DNA from: Methanosarcinales archaeon
GTDB lineage: Archaea > Halobacteriota > Methanosarcinia > Methanosarcinales > Methanogasteraceae
Reading direction: 5' to 3'
DNA length: 14,049 nt
Assembly (NCBI GenBank): GCA_030606635.1
Contig: JAUWGA010000022.1
Location: forward strand, 1-14,049
In this document: piece by piece, positions 7,779 to 14,049 of the stretch
How positions within the stretch are numbered: position 1 is the stretch's first letter
Layout: the number at the start of each line of letters is the position of its first letter
Position numbers and translations under genes: made by a program
Notes under the pieces: generated by a model
Seen by the model: only the letters and a program-made list of their open reading frames with translations
What the model was told of the DNA's origin: nothing
The model's database searches: none

Positions 7779-9462
7779 ATACGCCTGCTGGTATAACCAG
7801 ACTGCGCTCGCCTGCTGGTCGGAAGGTTCGCATCGCACCCTTGGCGTACTCCTTCCTGATGTCAGCGAAGTCGAATACCAGTGATGGGTCAGCGAAGCAG
7901 ACCTTGATCAGTGGGTTGCAGCAGTATGCGTCGTGTGCGCCTGCGTGTGCAGCGCCTGTGAATCCTGCGTACTCGCCCTGGTGACCTACGTTCATCGCGT
8001 AGTTCGGGTAGTTTGCGCCACGGAGTTCGAGGCAGCATCCTTCGTCACCCTGGTACGAGCATACGTTGGTTGCACCGCACTGGTCCTGAAGGTCGTATCC
8101 GAAGAATCCGAGTCGTCCCCAGCCTTCCTTGTGCAGGTACATCGACATATACCATGCGGACAGTGCTACCTGTGCGTTACCGGTTGCGATACCGGTTGTG
8201 CATGCGCTTGCTGCTGCAAGGATTCCTGCTCTCTGCGATCCACCGAAGTGGTCCTCAAGAAGCGTTGGGTAGTCCTCGTAGCACTCCATACCGTTTAAGG
8301 TAACCTCGGTTGCAAGGTCGGTTGCGGTTGCAAGGTCGTTTGGCGCTGTTCCGTCGTCGCCGTACTTGTTCAGTGCGTAGTCGTATCCGTAGTACGTGAA
8401 GTCATCCAGCACGTCGTTGGTGTATGCTGCTGTTGCGTACTGCGTGAATCCGACACCACCTGACATGTATGATCCAAGCCATATCTGGTCGTAGAGCATC
8501 GTGCCGCACGCAACGACCTCGAGTGTGTACAAGACCGGATCGTCCGGCTTGACTCTCATCTTCTGGACCATGTCAGCGCAGTAACCGAAGGAAAGTCCTC
8601 CTGGCTCGTTTGGTGATCTTGCTCTCCTTGCTGGAAGCATCTCAGCCATCTGGATAGCTGCAGCGTGCTTTGCCGCGAACGCGAGGTCTGCTACCGCAGC
8701 CTCACCAGCGCACATGTTGTATGCCGCAATGAACGACATACCGATCTGCATTGCACTCCATCTGGATGTGTTACCACCGTCGCAGCATCTCACAACGATT
8801 GTTGGAATGTGTACTGCCTGCCATGTGGTCTTGCCCATTGCAGCCTTGATCTTATCTGCCTGCCCTTCCTTGTCGAAGAGGTCGTTGATGTTGATCACGT
8901 ACTGCGAGTCGATCTCGTCTGCGAGTTCGTCGTCGCCAGTGAATAACTTCACATAGCAGTCATCGACAAGTCCCGGGTGAGTCTCGACCATGTGCTCCTG
9001 CACGATAGCCGCACCTGGCATGGTGTGGTTTACTGCTTCCATGTAGCCCGCGATCGACTCAGGTGTAACCTCCTTTCCGAGACGCTTCTCAAGAGTCTCG
9101 TGAGCAAGGTCCATTCCCACGATGATCGTTCGCTTCATGTCATCCCACATCTGCTGCATTGCAGGGTTGTTGACGTAGTGCAGGTCATCGCCCTCTACTA
9201 TGTCCGGTTGGGTCGAGAGCTTGTATGGTACGAGCTGTCTCTGTCCGAGCGTCATACCACCGCAATGTACGTTCACATCGTACTGCTGCATGCCACGTCG
9301 CTCTGCAACTGCAGCCCCTGCTGCCTGGAATTCTCTCTTTCGTGCGTTCTGGACGTATCCGGCACGCACGTACTTTACCTTCTGGTCAGCAAGGTCAAGT
9401 CCTGCGAACTTTGCCTTCAGCGCCTCAACGAACAGTTTCTCTGATGGATATTTGTATGCCAT
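7777..9462 (-). CDS. mcrA: Methyl-coenzyme M reductase alpha subunit
   Basis: The 561-residue catalytic alpha subunit of the cytoplasmic (alpha-beta-gamma)2 enzyme that interconverts methyl-CoM plus CoB and methane plus heterodisulfide at Ni-F430. Key residues, numbered here with the M. marburgensis position in brackets, are all present: Gln155 (147, axial Ni ligand), His266 (257), Arg280 (271), Tyr342 (333), Gln410 (400), Gly455 (445, thioglycine), Asp460 (450) and Cys462 (452). The 260-295 region reads RRARSPNEPGG, with a serine where a glycine is usual. There are 16 cysteines, 7 of them in the last 100 residues (462, 468, 476, 477, 514, 515, 522), an unusual enrichment. The start has a strong SD (AAGGAGG) directly after the mcrG stop, 16 nt upstream. 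It is the last gene of the operon. Confidence 0.99.
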   Translation of the reverse strand: MAYKYPSEKLFVEALKAKFAGLDLADQKVKYVRAGYVQNARKREFQAAGAAVAERRGMQQYDVNVHCGGMTLGQRQLVPYKLSTQPDIVEGDDLHYVNNPAMQQMWDDMKRTIIVGMDLAHETLEKRLGKEVTPESIAGYMEAVNHTMPGAAIVQEHMVETHPGLVDDCYVKLFTGDDELADEIDSQYVININDLFDKEGQADKIKAAMGKTTWQAVHIPTIVVRCCDGGNTSRWSAMQIGMSFIAAYNMCAGEAAVADLAFAAKHAAAIQMAEMLPARRARSPNEPGGLSFGYCADMVQKMRVKPDDPVLYTLEVVACGTMLYDQIWLGSYMSGGVGFTQYATAAYTNDVLDDFTYYGYDYALNKYGDDGTAPNDLATATDLATEVTLNGMECYEDYPTLLEDHFGGSQRAGILAAASACTTGIATGNAQVALSAWYMSMYLHKEGWGRLGFFGYDLQDQCGATNVCSYQGDEGCCLELRGANYPNYAMNVGHQGEYAGFTGAAHAGAHDAYCCNPLIKVCFADPSLVFDFADIRKEYAKGAMRTFRPAGERSLVIPAGV

Positions 9463-9478
9463 TTGTATCTACCTCCTT

Positions 9479-10276
9479 TTACACCGTGTGGTATGTAACA
9501 GGTCCAACACCTGGCGCGGTCTCTGCTGCAGTCTCAGGTCTGTACCCGTACATTGTCCTTCTGTGGTGCACAAGGTGTACATGGTCAAGAACCTCTGGCT
9601 CATCCCTGTACTTGACACCATCAGTTCGGTATATGGTGGTTCTCTTCTTTGCCTCTGCCTCACTCATCGGCTTTCCGAGGTTGACCTTCCTGTCGATTGG
9701 TACACCGACCTGATCCTTGTCCTCGATGACGTTTCCGCCCTCAAGATGAGTCCTCTGAAGCATATCGAACATCATTCCGTCTTCAGCAAGTCTCAGTGAG
9801 TGACCGTGCACTGTGCAGCCCCTAAGTCCTGCGAGAGCCGGGCAAGTCATCTCTGACTCGATTGTTGCCTTGCACTGTTGCTCCATGTCACGCTCTCGTG
9901 CTTCCACGATTTGCCTGCCTGACAGTGTTCCCGGGTCTACGCCACGGAAGTTGATCGCTGCGTAGTAGCTTCTGAAGTATGGGACTGATGGTGCGGAGTA
10001 CATCGAGTCAGTGAACTGTGAGTATCTGACACGGTCTCCTGCTGCTGCGCCTGGTGTTGGCTCAACCATCTGTCTGATCGGGCAATCCGGCTCACCCATC
10101 TCTTTAAGTGGTGGGTGGATGCTTGGATAGTCTGCACCTGGTGCCCTGTGTCCGAGTGCCGCCACCATATCATCGTCTGATACGGTTCTTAATTTCTCAA
10201 CATCTCCACTCATGTGCTTTCTTCTGTTCACTGCAACGGATGAAGATCCTGGATAGTATTGTGGTGTGTATGCCAT
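9479..10276 (-). CDS. mcrG: Methyl-coenzyme M reductase gamma subunit
   Basis: The gamma subunit of MCR, 265 residues, which helps form the two active-site channels. Conserved blocks include YYPGSSSVAVNRRKHMSG (7-24), LGHRAPGADYPSIHPPL (41-57), GVDPGTLSGRQIVEARERD (112-130), GCTVHGHSLRLAEDG (153-167) and KDQVGVPIDRKVNLGKPM (187-204). Arg121 corresponds to the coenzyme M-contacting arginine (120 in M. marburgensis). The protein resembles Methanosarcina McrG closely but runs about 16 residues past the usual end of about 248-249, with a proline/alanine/threonine-rich tail after YGYRP. AGGAGAT immediately follows the mcrC stop and serves the ATG, 13 nt away. Confidence 0.98.
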   Translation of the reverse strand: MAYTPQYYPGSSSVAVNRRKHMSGDVEKLRTVSDDDMVAALGHRAPGADYPSIHPPLKEMGEPDCPIRQMVEPTPGAAAGDRVRYSQFTDSMYSAPSVPYFRSYYAAINFRGVDPGTLSGRQIVEARERDMEQQCKATIESEMTCPALAGLRGCTVHGHSLRLAEDGMMFDMLQRTHLEGGNVIEDKDQVGVPIDRKVNLGKPMSEAEAKKRTTIYRTDGVKYRDEPEVLDHVHLVHHRRTMYGYRPETAAETAPGVGPVTYHTV

Positions 10277-10289
10277 AATTATATCTCCT

Positions 10290-10910
10290 TTATGTATGTT
10301 GTGGTATTGTTTTCATAATTGCTTTTACGAGTTCGTTCAAACTGCCGCGCTGGCAGGTAACACCCCTCGTAATTCCGGTTACAATCTCCATGACCGTGCC
10401 CTGTGTATCAATGTCTTTATCCATGGGCATGACCAGTCGTGTCTTGATCCCTGCCTTTGCAAAATCCTCAAAGTCAACCGGATTCTGGCAGGCGATGATC
10501 GCAGGTATGTCTACGTAACGCAGTACGTACTTTGTCTTGTAGATCACATGCGAATCGATGTTTCCGAGATGGATCAATGCTACACGGTGTCGCGCTATCT
10601 GCTCGATCTCTTTTTGGGTCAGACCAAACTTCGGTCCGTAGCCCTTTGCCATCCTATCGCTGGGTCCCTCATCGGGAACGCCAGCGCCTGCTTCGAGTAC
10701 GAGCACACTGACCTGGATTCCTTCTCTCCTGAGTCCGTGCGTGATCTCACAGACGGGTTTTGTGATGTGGCGCCTTCCTGGAGACATTGCGATTGCGATT
10801 ACATCAGGTCGTCCGGTTTCAGAAAGCGTGCCGCGCTGGGCAAGCCCACCTCCTCTTCCAAGACCCATGCCTTCTCTGCAATCTATAACCTGTGTCTCCC
10901 TGCCAAACAT
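10290..10910 (-). CDS. mcrC: Methyl-coenzyme M reductase operon protein C
   Basis: A 206-residue McrC protein. The N-terminal CREGMGLGRGGGLAQRGT (11-28) and the segments AMSPGRRHITKP (41-52), GNIDSHVIYKTKYVLR (116-131) and ACQNPVDF (140-147) are family hallmarks. Cysteines at 11, 54, 141 and 186 are candidates for cofactor contacts. McrC is not part of the catalytic hexamer. Family knowledge places it in the ATP-dependent complex that reductively activates Ni-F430, where it has been purified together with other activation proteins. The ATG lies 1 nt after the mcrD stop codon, and its SD-like GAGGGAG lies within the last mcrD codons, implying translational coupling. Presence in the operon matches the mcrBDCGA layout of methanogens. 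Confidence 0.97.
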   Translation of the reverse strand: MFGRETQVIDCREGMGLGRGGGLAQRGTLSETGRPDVIAIAMSPGRRHITKPVCEITHGLRREGIQVSVLVLEAGAGVPDEGPSDRMAKGYGPKFGLTQKEIEQIARHRVALIHLGNIDSHVIYKTKYVLRYVDIPAIIACQNPVDFEDFAKAGIKTRLVMPMDKDIDTQGTVMEIVTGITRGVTCQRGSLNELVKAIMKTIPQHT

Positions 10911-10911
10911 A

Positions 10912-11406
10912 TTACTCCCTCGTGTCAGTGCATGACTCGCATATCTTCGAAGATGGCGTCATGCTCGGATCGGTCATCCCGTATATGCTCTTGTCCTCAA
11001 CCAGTTCATCAGGACCATACTTTGCATAATCGGTGACCGTCGCCTTCCTGCGAAGGAACAGTCCCTCCTTGAGTTCAAAGGGGAACGGGAACAGCTCTTC
11101 ACATAGTGCTCTGATCTCTTCCATCACATCGTGCTCTGATTCAAGGCGTATACGTCCCACCTTGACCTGCAGTTCCATCACCTGATCGCCCACCCGAATA
11201 ACCTCTCTAGCCGTATGGTCAACCGGAGCGCCCTTTCCTGGCCCATAAGGAACTGTGAGTGGAAGTTTTGGTCCCTGAACCAGCACGCGGGTAACACCCT
11301 CAATCTGCTCAAGCCGATTCAAGATCTCCTGCGCTGAGGAAGGATCAAGCATCCTACTCGGAAATATCTCGTATTGTACGGGATCGGAATCTGTTGTTGT
11401 AACCAT
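10912..11406 (-). CDS. mcrD: Methyl-coenzyme M reductase operon protein D
   Basis: A 164-residue McrD protein. It starts with YEIFPSRML (12-20), then an RLEQIEGVTRVLVQGPKLP stretch (31-49), VPYGPGKGAPVDH (52-64) and a basic/acidic core ending LFLRRKATVTDYAKYG (116-131). These are typical McrD features. McrD is an accessory protein reported to bind apo-MCR and thought to help with assembly or F430 delivery; it is not in the mature enzyme. A C-terminal KICESC (cysteines 156 and 159) forms a CxxC pair that could bind metal or act in redox. The ATG is 13 nt after the mcrB stop, with AGAGGAT as ribosome site. Confidence 0.96.
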   Translation of the reverse strand: MVTTTDSDPVQYEIFPSRMLDPSSAQEILNRLEQIEGVTRVLVQGPKLPLTVPYGPGKGAPVDHTAREVIRVGDQVMELQVKVGRIRLESEHDVMEEIRALCEELFPFPFELKEGLFLRRKATVTDYAKYGPDELVEDKSIYGMTDPSMTPSSKICESCTDTRE

Positions 11407-11419
11407 GAAACAATCCTCT

Positions 11420-12724
11420 TTACACCGCTGCTGCGACCTCCTTGAGTGGGTTCATCATGATTGGCACATCCTGGAAGGTGTCAAGCACGATTGCGGATGT
11501 TGACTCTGGCGAGAACATCTGCGTCCCTGAATCAAGTGCCACCGCAACTGCCACGCATGGGATAGCCATTCCTGTTGAGTGCCTCGTAACAACGTGGTTA
11601 CCGTTGAACACACCAGGACCGCCACCACCGTAGATTGAGTGGCTGAAGAAGGAGAATCCTACCGCAGTACCCTCGACTCGACCCCAGTCGCATCCTGGGA
11701 GTGAGGTTTCCTTCTCGATCATGTCGTTGAAGTACAGAAGTGTTGATGATACAGCCTGTGCGCCACGGAGTGCACCGCAGTTCACCATCGTTGCTGCCAT
11801 CGTACCTGCTGCGCAGTATGCGTTCCACAGGCACACATCGTTTGCCTTGTAGACCTTGTATCCTGATGGCATCGTCTTGTCAACAGAGATAACGCCGTCA
11901 TCGATTGCGCGTTCGACAGTCTCCTGGACAACGGTACCGATCGTTCCGGTCTTGCCGTTGTTCTTGGTCATCTCATACACCATGTTGTTTGCGTTTAATC
12001 CCTGGTACGCCAGTGCAAGTAACTGGTATCTTTCAAAGAGACCAATTGCCTGTCCCATCTCGAAAACTCCGCAGTGCTCAAGAATGCTTGAGATTGCAGC
12101 GCAGTTCATCGCGTTTCTCTGGGAGAGCATCGCAAGGTGGTTTGCCATGATGTTTCGAAGAGCGAATCCCAGACCCTCATCGTTCTGTGGAATACCTAAG
12201 ACTGATAGCACGTTTCCGCCCTTCATGTCCATCGTCTGCGGGTATGTTCCCCAGATTGCGTTCTTTACATACGGGGTGTCGTACATTCCGAGACCATACT
12301 CCTCGCGCAGTGCTTCAGTAAGTGCTGCTGCTGTGCAGGTCATTCCGGCAACGTATTCAGCGCCAGCCTCGATTCTCCTGGTCGGTGCTGCAACTCTCAA
12401 GAATTTTCCGCCGCCAAGAACCACAACTTCAGTGTCGTCGCCTTTTTCGACCTGAATCAGTTCCTTAACTCGTGCAGCAATCTTGTCTGCCTTTGCTGTT
12501 GGATCGATGTCTACTTCACGACCCGGAATGTTCCGGCTCTGTCCGCCGTAGCTTGCGTTCTTGCATGCCTTCTCAATACCGGCTAAGTTAACAGCTACCG
12601 TTCTCTTAACGGTATTAACCATACCCAGAATAGCCGAGTTCTTGAGTGGACTTATGGCTTGAAGGTCAACATCACCCTTCAATTTCTTGCCTCGGTCATC
12701 ATAGAGGTCTATTGTATCTGCCAC
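11420..12724 (-). CDS. mcrB: Methyl-coenzyme M reductase beta subunit
   Basis: The beta subunit of MCR, 434 residues, first gene of the operon. The active-site stretch GFSFFSHSIYGGGGPGVF plus NGNH (356-377) carries Phe359, Tyr365 and His377, matching Phe361, Tyr367 and His379 of M. marburgensis, which line the channel and contact CoM and CoB. Other conserved blocks are YPQTMDMKGG (161-170), LGFALRNIMANH (185-196) and YQGLNANN (240-247). The start codon is GTG, set by a strong SD (AGGAGG, 12733-12738) 8 nt upstream and by the family N-terminus (ADTIDLYDDRGK). Nine cysteines are present. A TATA box, a candidate operator and a predicted leader of about 140 nt precede it. Confidence 0.99.
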   Translation of the reverse strand: MADTIDLYDDRGKKLKGDVDLQAISPLKNSAILGMVNTVKRTVAVNLAGIEKACKNASYGGQSRNIPGREVDIDPTAKADKIAARVKELIQVEKGDDTEVVVLGGGKFLRVAAPTRRIEAGAEYVAGMTCTAAALTEALREEYGLGMYDTPYVKNAIWGTYPQTMDMKGGNVLSVLGIPQNDEGLGFALRNIMANHLAMLSQRNAMNCAAISSILEHCGVFEMGQAIGLFERYQLLALAYQGLNANNMVYEMTKNNGKTGTIGTVVQETVERAIDDGVISVDKTMPSGYKVYKANDVCLWNAYCAAGTMAATMVNCGALRGAQAVSSTLLYFNDMIEKETSLPGCDWGRVEGTAVGFSFFSHSIYGGGGPGVFNGNHVVTRHSTGMAIPCVAVAVALDSGTQMFSPESTSAIVLDTFQDVPIMMNPLKEVAAAV

Positions 12725-12732
12725 GTTATGTT

Positions 12733-12738
12733 CCTCCT
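12733..12738 (-). promoter_or_regulatory. Shine-Dalgarno site of mcrB, supporting a GTG start
   Basis: AGGAGG on the minus strand, 8 nt before the GTG at 12724. No ATG with comparable spacing exists, so the GTG is the start. Confidence 0.8.
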
Positions 12739-12804
12739 ATATTGTTTATCCAAGAAACCCATCCCAAGCGCCACCCCGGCGGAAGCCCGATATCGAAATT
12801 TGTT

Positions 12805-12835
12805 ACATGCCACCCTGCCTCATGGGCAGACATGT
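12805..12835 (-). other. Stem-loop in the mcr 5' leader
   Basis: An outer stem ACATG (12805-12809) / CATGT (12831-12835) encloses an inner stem CTGCC (12815-12819) / GGCAG (12825-12829) with a 5-nt loop. It lies about 80-110 nt upstream of the mcrB start, inside the predicted leader. It could stabilise the mRNA or regulate translation. It matches no riboswitch class I recognise. Confidence 0.5.
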
Positions 12836-12869
12836 GCGGGCGTATGGTCTGAAATCTCTTGGTGCGCAT

Positions 12870-12887
12870 TACCATGGGCACATGGTA
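12870..12887. promoter_or_regulatory. Candidate operator of the mcr operon
   Basis: TACCATG and CATGGTA are perfect 7-bp inverted arms around a GGCA spacer. The site touches the downstream edge of the mcr TATA box, between it and the expected start of transcription. That is where archaeal repressors usually act, by blocking TFB or RNA polymerase. No regulator gene is visible nearby. Confidence 0.55.
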
Positions 12888-12893
12888 TATAAA
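12886..12893 (-). promoter_or_regulatory. TATA box of the mcrBDCGA operon
   Basis: The minus strand reads CAAAAAGTTTATATA, an A-rich BRE-like stretch followed by a near-consensus archaeal TATA element. Transcription about 25 nt on would begin near 12862, leaving a leader of about 140 nt before the mcrB GTG. A second AT-rich element (CATATTATATAG, about 12937-12948) could be an alternative or distal promoter. Confidence 0.7.
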
Positions 12894-13205
12894 CTTTTTG
12901 TTTCTACATGATTATACATTAAGGATTAGAGTAATACTATATAATATGCGAGTGGCACCGCCCGGGTTTTCATCGGTCGAAAGGTCGCGGCATGGGCATA
13001 CCTAACGGATTGCTTGATGTGGCGCTGACTGTGCTACCATCTTGTCGCCTCTGACCTCGCATCCCATTTATCACTCAAGATACCGATCTTCACCGGAGAC
13101 TACTATAGTGTAATAGTATAGTGTATAGTATATGGTGTAGTGTATAGTATATAGTGTAGTGTATAGTGTGTGAGTCCGCAGTTTCCACCGGTTGGTCCAA
13201 TTCCC
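12894..13205. other. Non-coding upstream region of the mcr operon
   Basis: No credible gene is visible between the mcr promoter and the end of the next gene. The part 12894-12948 is AT-rich and may hold a second TATA element. About 12950-13100 is mixed-sequence DNA in which I recognise nothing. The part 13102-13175 is a tandem repeat, listed separately. The last bases before 13206 include a GC-rich near-palindrome (CCACCGGTTGG, about 13187-13197) that could be a transcript end or binding site. I found no tRNA or rRNA. Confidence 0.6.
13102..13175. repeat. 19-nt tandem repeat of TATAGTGTA type
   Basis: Units of 19 nt start at 13121 (GTGTATAGTATATGGTGTA) and 13140, differing by one base. A third, partial unit starts at 13159 (GTGTATAGTGTGTGA), and a diverged one starts at 13102. 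The array lies between a convergent-free pair of same-strand genes, about 210 nt upstream of the mcr TATA box. It resembles a minisatellite; its AT-richness could also affect DNA bending or nucleoid protein binding. Confidence 0.8.
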
Positions 13206-14049
13206 CTAACCGATCTCAGCCATCTCCATAAAGTACTGTTTGATGAGATCCCTGTTCTCTTCAGGCAGTCTGTCGATGTAGGTCTCGGACGACACAGGTG
13301 TTGCAGCGTACACGGTCCCTGAAATAAAACTTATCGGCTCGGATTCGGTCCTGCGGGAGCTGTGCCCGACGCCGGCATCCGAGAACATCACAAGTTCGAT
13401 GTTTGTGCCCTCGATCACTGCAACCGACGGCTTGCCGTATATCTCTGCATCGCCGCTACCTGAACCGGACTCGGATCCAAGTTCGCTCATCAGTTGCTGC
13501 TGATGCGCCTCATCCGCAGCTTCCTCCCGCTCCTCATCAGTGGGTGGGGTGATCATGGACTCGAGCTCTTCAGGTGTTAGGAAACGGGGGGCTTCTGGCG
13601 ATGATATAAACATTAGAAGAGACACCAGCACAAGAGATACTACCGCCCGGAAGATTATCCCTTTTTTGCTGATGATCGCCGACCTTCTGACAGATCCTGC
13701 GTCGATGGACACCCCGTCTGCCAGATCATCCACAACGATGCCTGATGAGTCTGCGTTGTCATAAGCGGTGGGCAGCCGCTCCTTGAGCATAGGGTATGCA
13801 TCACTGATAGACCTGATGACACTCGCCGGTTTCCTGCGGATGTAGAGCAGGGAAGTGATAACGAGCGCGGGAACGAGCGCCGCAGCGGCGGTGCACAACA
13901 GCTTCATGCGCACGGGATATTCGAGCAGAGTGAAATCATAAGAACTGTACCTTGCGAAGATGACCGGTGCGCTGACGTAGAGCAGCAGTGTATATAAGAG
14001 AAGGAAAATGAGGGTCAGATTCAATAGACCCCTGTAATACCGGTGCCTG
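13206..14049 (-). CDS. Archaeal membrane protein of unknown function, probably 5' truncated by window edge
   Basis: The visible protein has hydrophobic helices in its first part: one near the N-terminus (LIFLLLYTLLLYVSAPVIFA), one 45-65 residues in (CTAAAALVPALVITSLLYI) and a third before the tail (FRAVVSLVLVSLLMFIS). A polar tail follows, with an acidic, glutamine-rich patch (DEEREEAADEAHQQQ), a Ser-Gly-Glu stretch and a last conserved-looking segment (LPEENRDLIKQYFMEMAE). A TTG at 14024 could start it, but the frame stays open to the window end (RHRYYRGLLNLT), and its SD candidate is too close, so I read the gene as partial. It resembles uncharacterised archaeal membrane proteins that I recall near MoxR/VWA-type clusters; that link is weak. 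No function can be assigned. The downstream side faces the mcr upstream region. Confidence 0.75.
   Translation of the reverse strand, partial: RHRYYRGLLNLTLIFLLLYTLLLYVSAPVIFARYSSYDFTLLEYPVRMKLLCTAAAALVPALVITSLLYIRRKPASVIRSISDAYPMLKERLPTAYDNADSSGIVVDDLADGVSIDAGSVRRSAIISKKGIIFRAVVSLVLVSLLMFISSPEAPRFLTPEELESMITPPTDEEREEAADEAHQQQLMSELGSESGSGSGDAEIYGKPSVAVIEGTNIELVMFSDAGVGHSSRRTESEPISFISGTVYAATPVSSETYIDRLPEENRDLIKQYFMEMAEIG

Noticed and set aside
9200..9799. A 199-codon plus-strand frame, and others of 120-160 codons, opposite mcrA and mcrG
   Set aside because: They lie antisense to very strongly conserved MCR genes, have cysteine- and serine-rich translations of no known family, and arise from the codon bias of the real genes.
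7777..12724. Alkyl-CoM reductase (ethane or butane type) instead of methane-type MCR
   Set aside because: McrA is 561 residues without the insertions expected of the divergent alkane enzymes, and McrB and McrG are close to Methanosarcina-type sequences.
12646..12892. Two small plus-strand frames spanning the mcrB start and leader
   Set aside because: They cross the mcr start, leader and promoter, have no ribosome site of note and no family resemblance.
13102..13175. Tandem repeat considered as a CRISPR array
   Set aside because: Units are contiguous with no unique spacers, are too short and AT-rich, and no cas gene is present.

Overview
The window is archaeal and comes from a methanogen or an anaerobic methane oxidiser. 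Its core is a complete methyl-coenzyme M reductase operon, mcrB-mcrD-mcrC-mcrG-mcrA, read on the minus strand from 12724 down to 7777. Gene order, Methanosarcina-like McrG and McrB, TATA-box promoters, Shine-Dalgarno sites and the flanking archaeal genes (MEMO family, Dph6-type ATP-PPase, archaeal LeuB/AksF) point to Methanosarcinales or a relative. McrA is rich in cysteine near its C-terminus, a trait reported for ANME-1 MCR, but it keeps the active-site glutamine that ANME-1 replaces by valine. An ANME-2-like or other Methanosarcinales-related lineage is therefore my best guess. This is inference from remembered family sequences, not a tree.

Layout: 1-2228 carries three plus-strand genes: the 3' part of a MEMO-family protein, a diphthine-ammonia-ligase-type ATP pyrophosphatase, and an isopropylmalate/homoisocitrate dehydrogenase. 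From about 2364 to the end everything reads on the minus strand. First, in transcription order, is a three-gene cluster at 5624-2364: a membrane-anchored protein with Ig-like repeats (COG1361/CARDB type), an FtsX/MacB-type permease and its ATPase, most likely one cell-envelope ABC system. A 15-bp-arm inverted repeat lies between the first two. Upstream is a ClC-family anion channel or transporter with two CBS domains (7594-5768). Then comes the mcr operon, and at the right edge a membrane protein of unknown function that probably continues past the window.

The mcr operon is compact: gaps are 13, 1, 13 and 16 nt, and the SD sites of mcrC, mcrG and mcrA sit in or against the preceding stop codons. 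It starts from a strong TATA box at about 12886-12893. A perfect 7-bp inverted repeat overlaps that box and looks like an operator. The predicted 5' leader is about 140 nt and contains a stem-loop. The operon ends at a textbook hairpin plus T-tract that overlaps the mcrA stop codon. The 481-nt region upstream of mcrB also holds an AT-rich tract and a 19-nt tandem repeat.

McrABG form the enzyme that makes or activates methane. McrC belongs to the activation machinery, and McrD is an accessory protein. I see no mobile element, CRISPR array, tRNA or rRNA. The points most worth a second look are the mcr control region, the McrA cysteine pattern, and the ClC protein that keeps the gating glutamate but lacks the inner proton glutamate.
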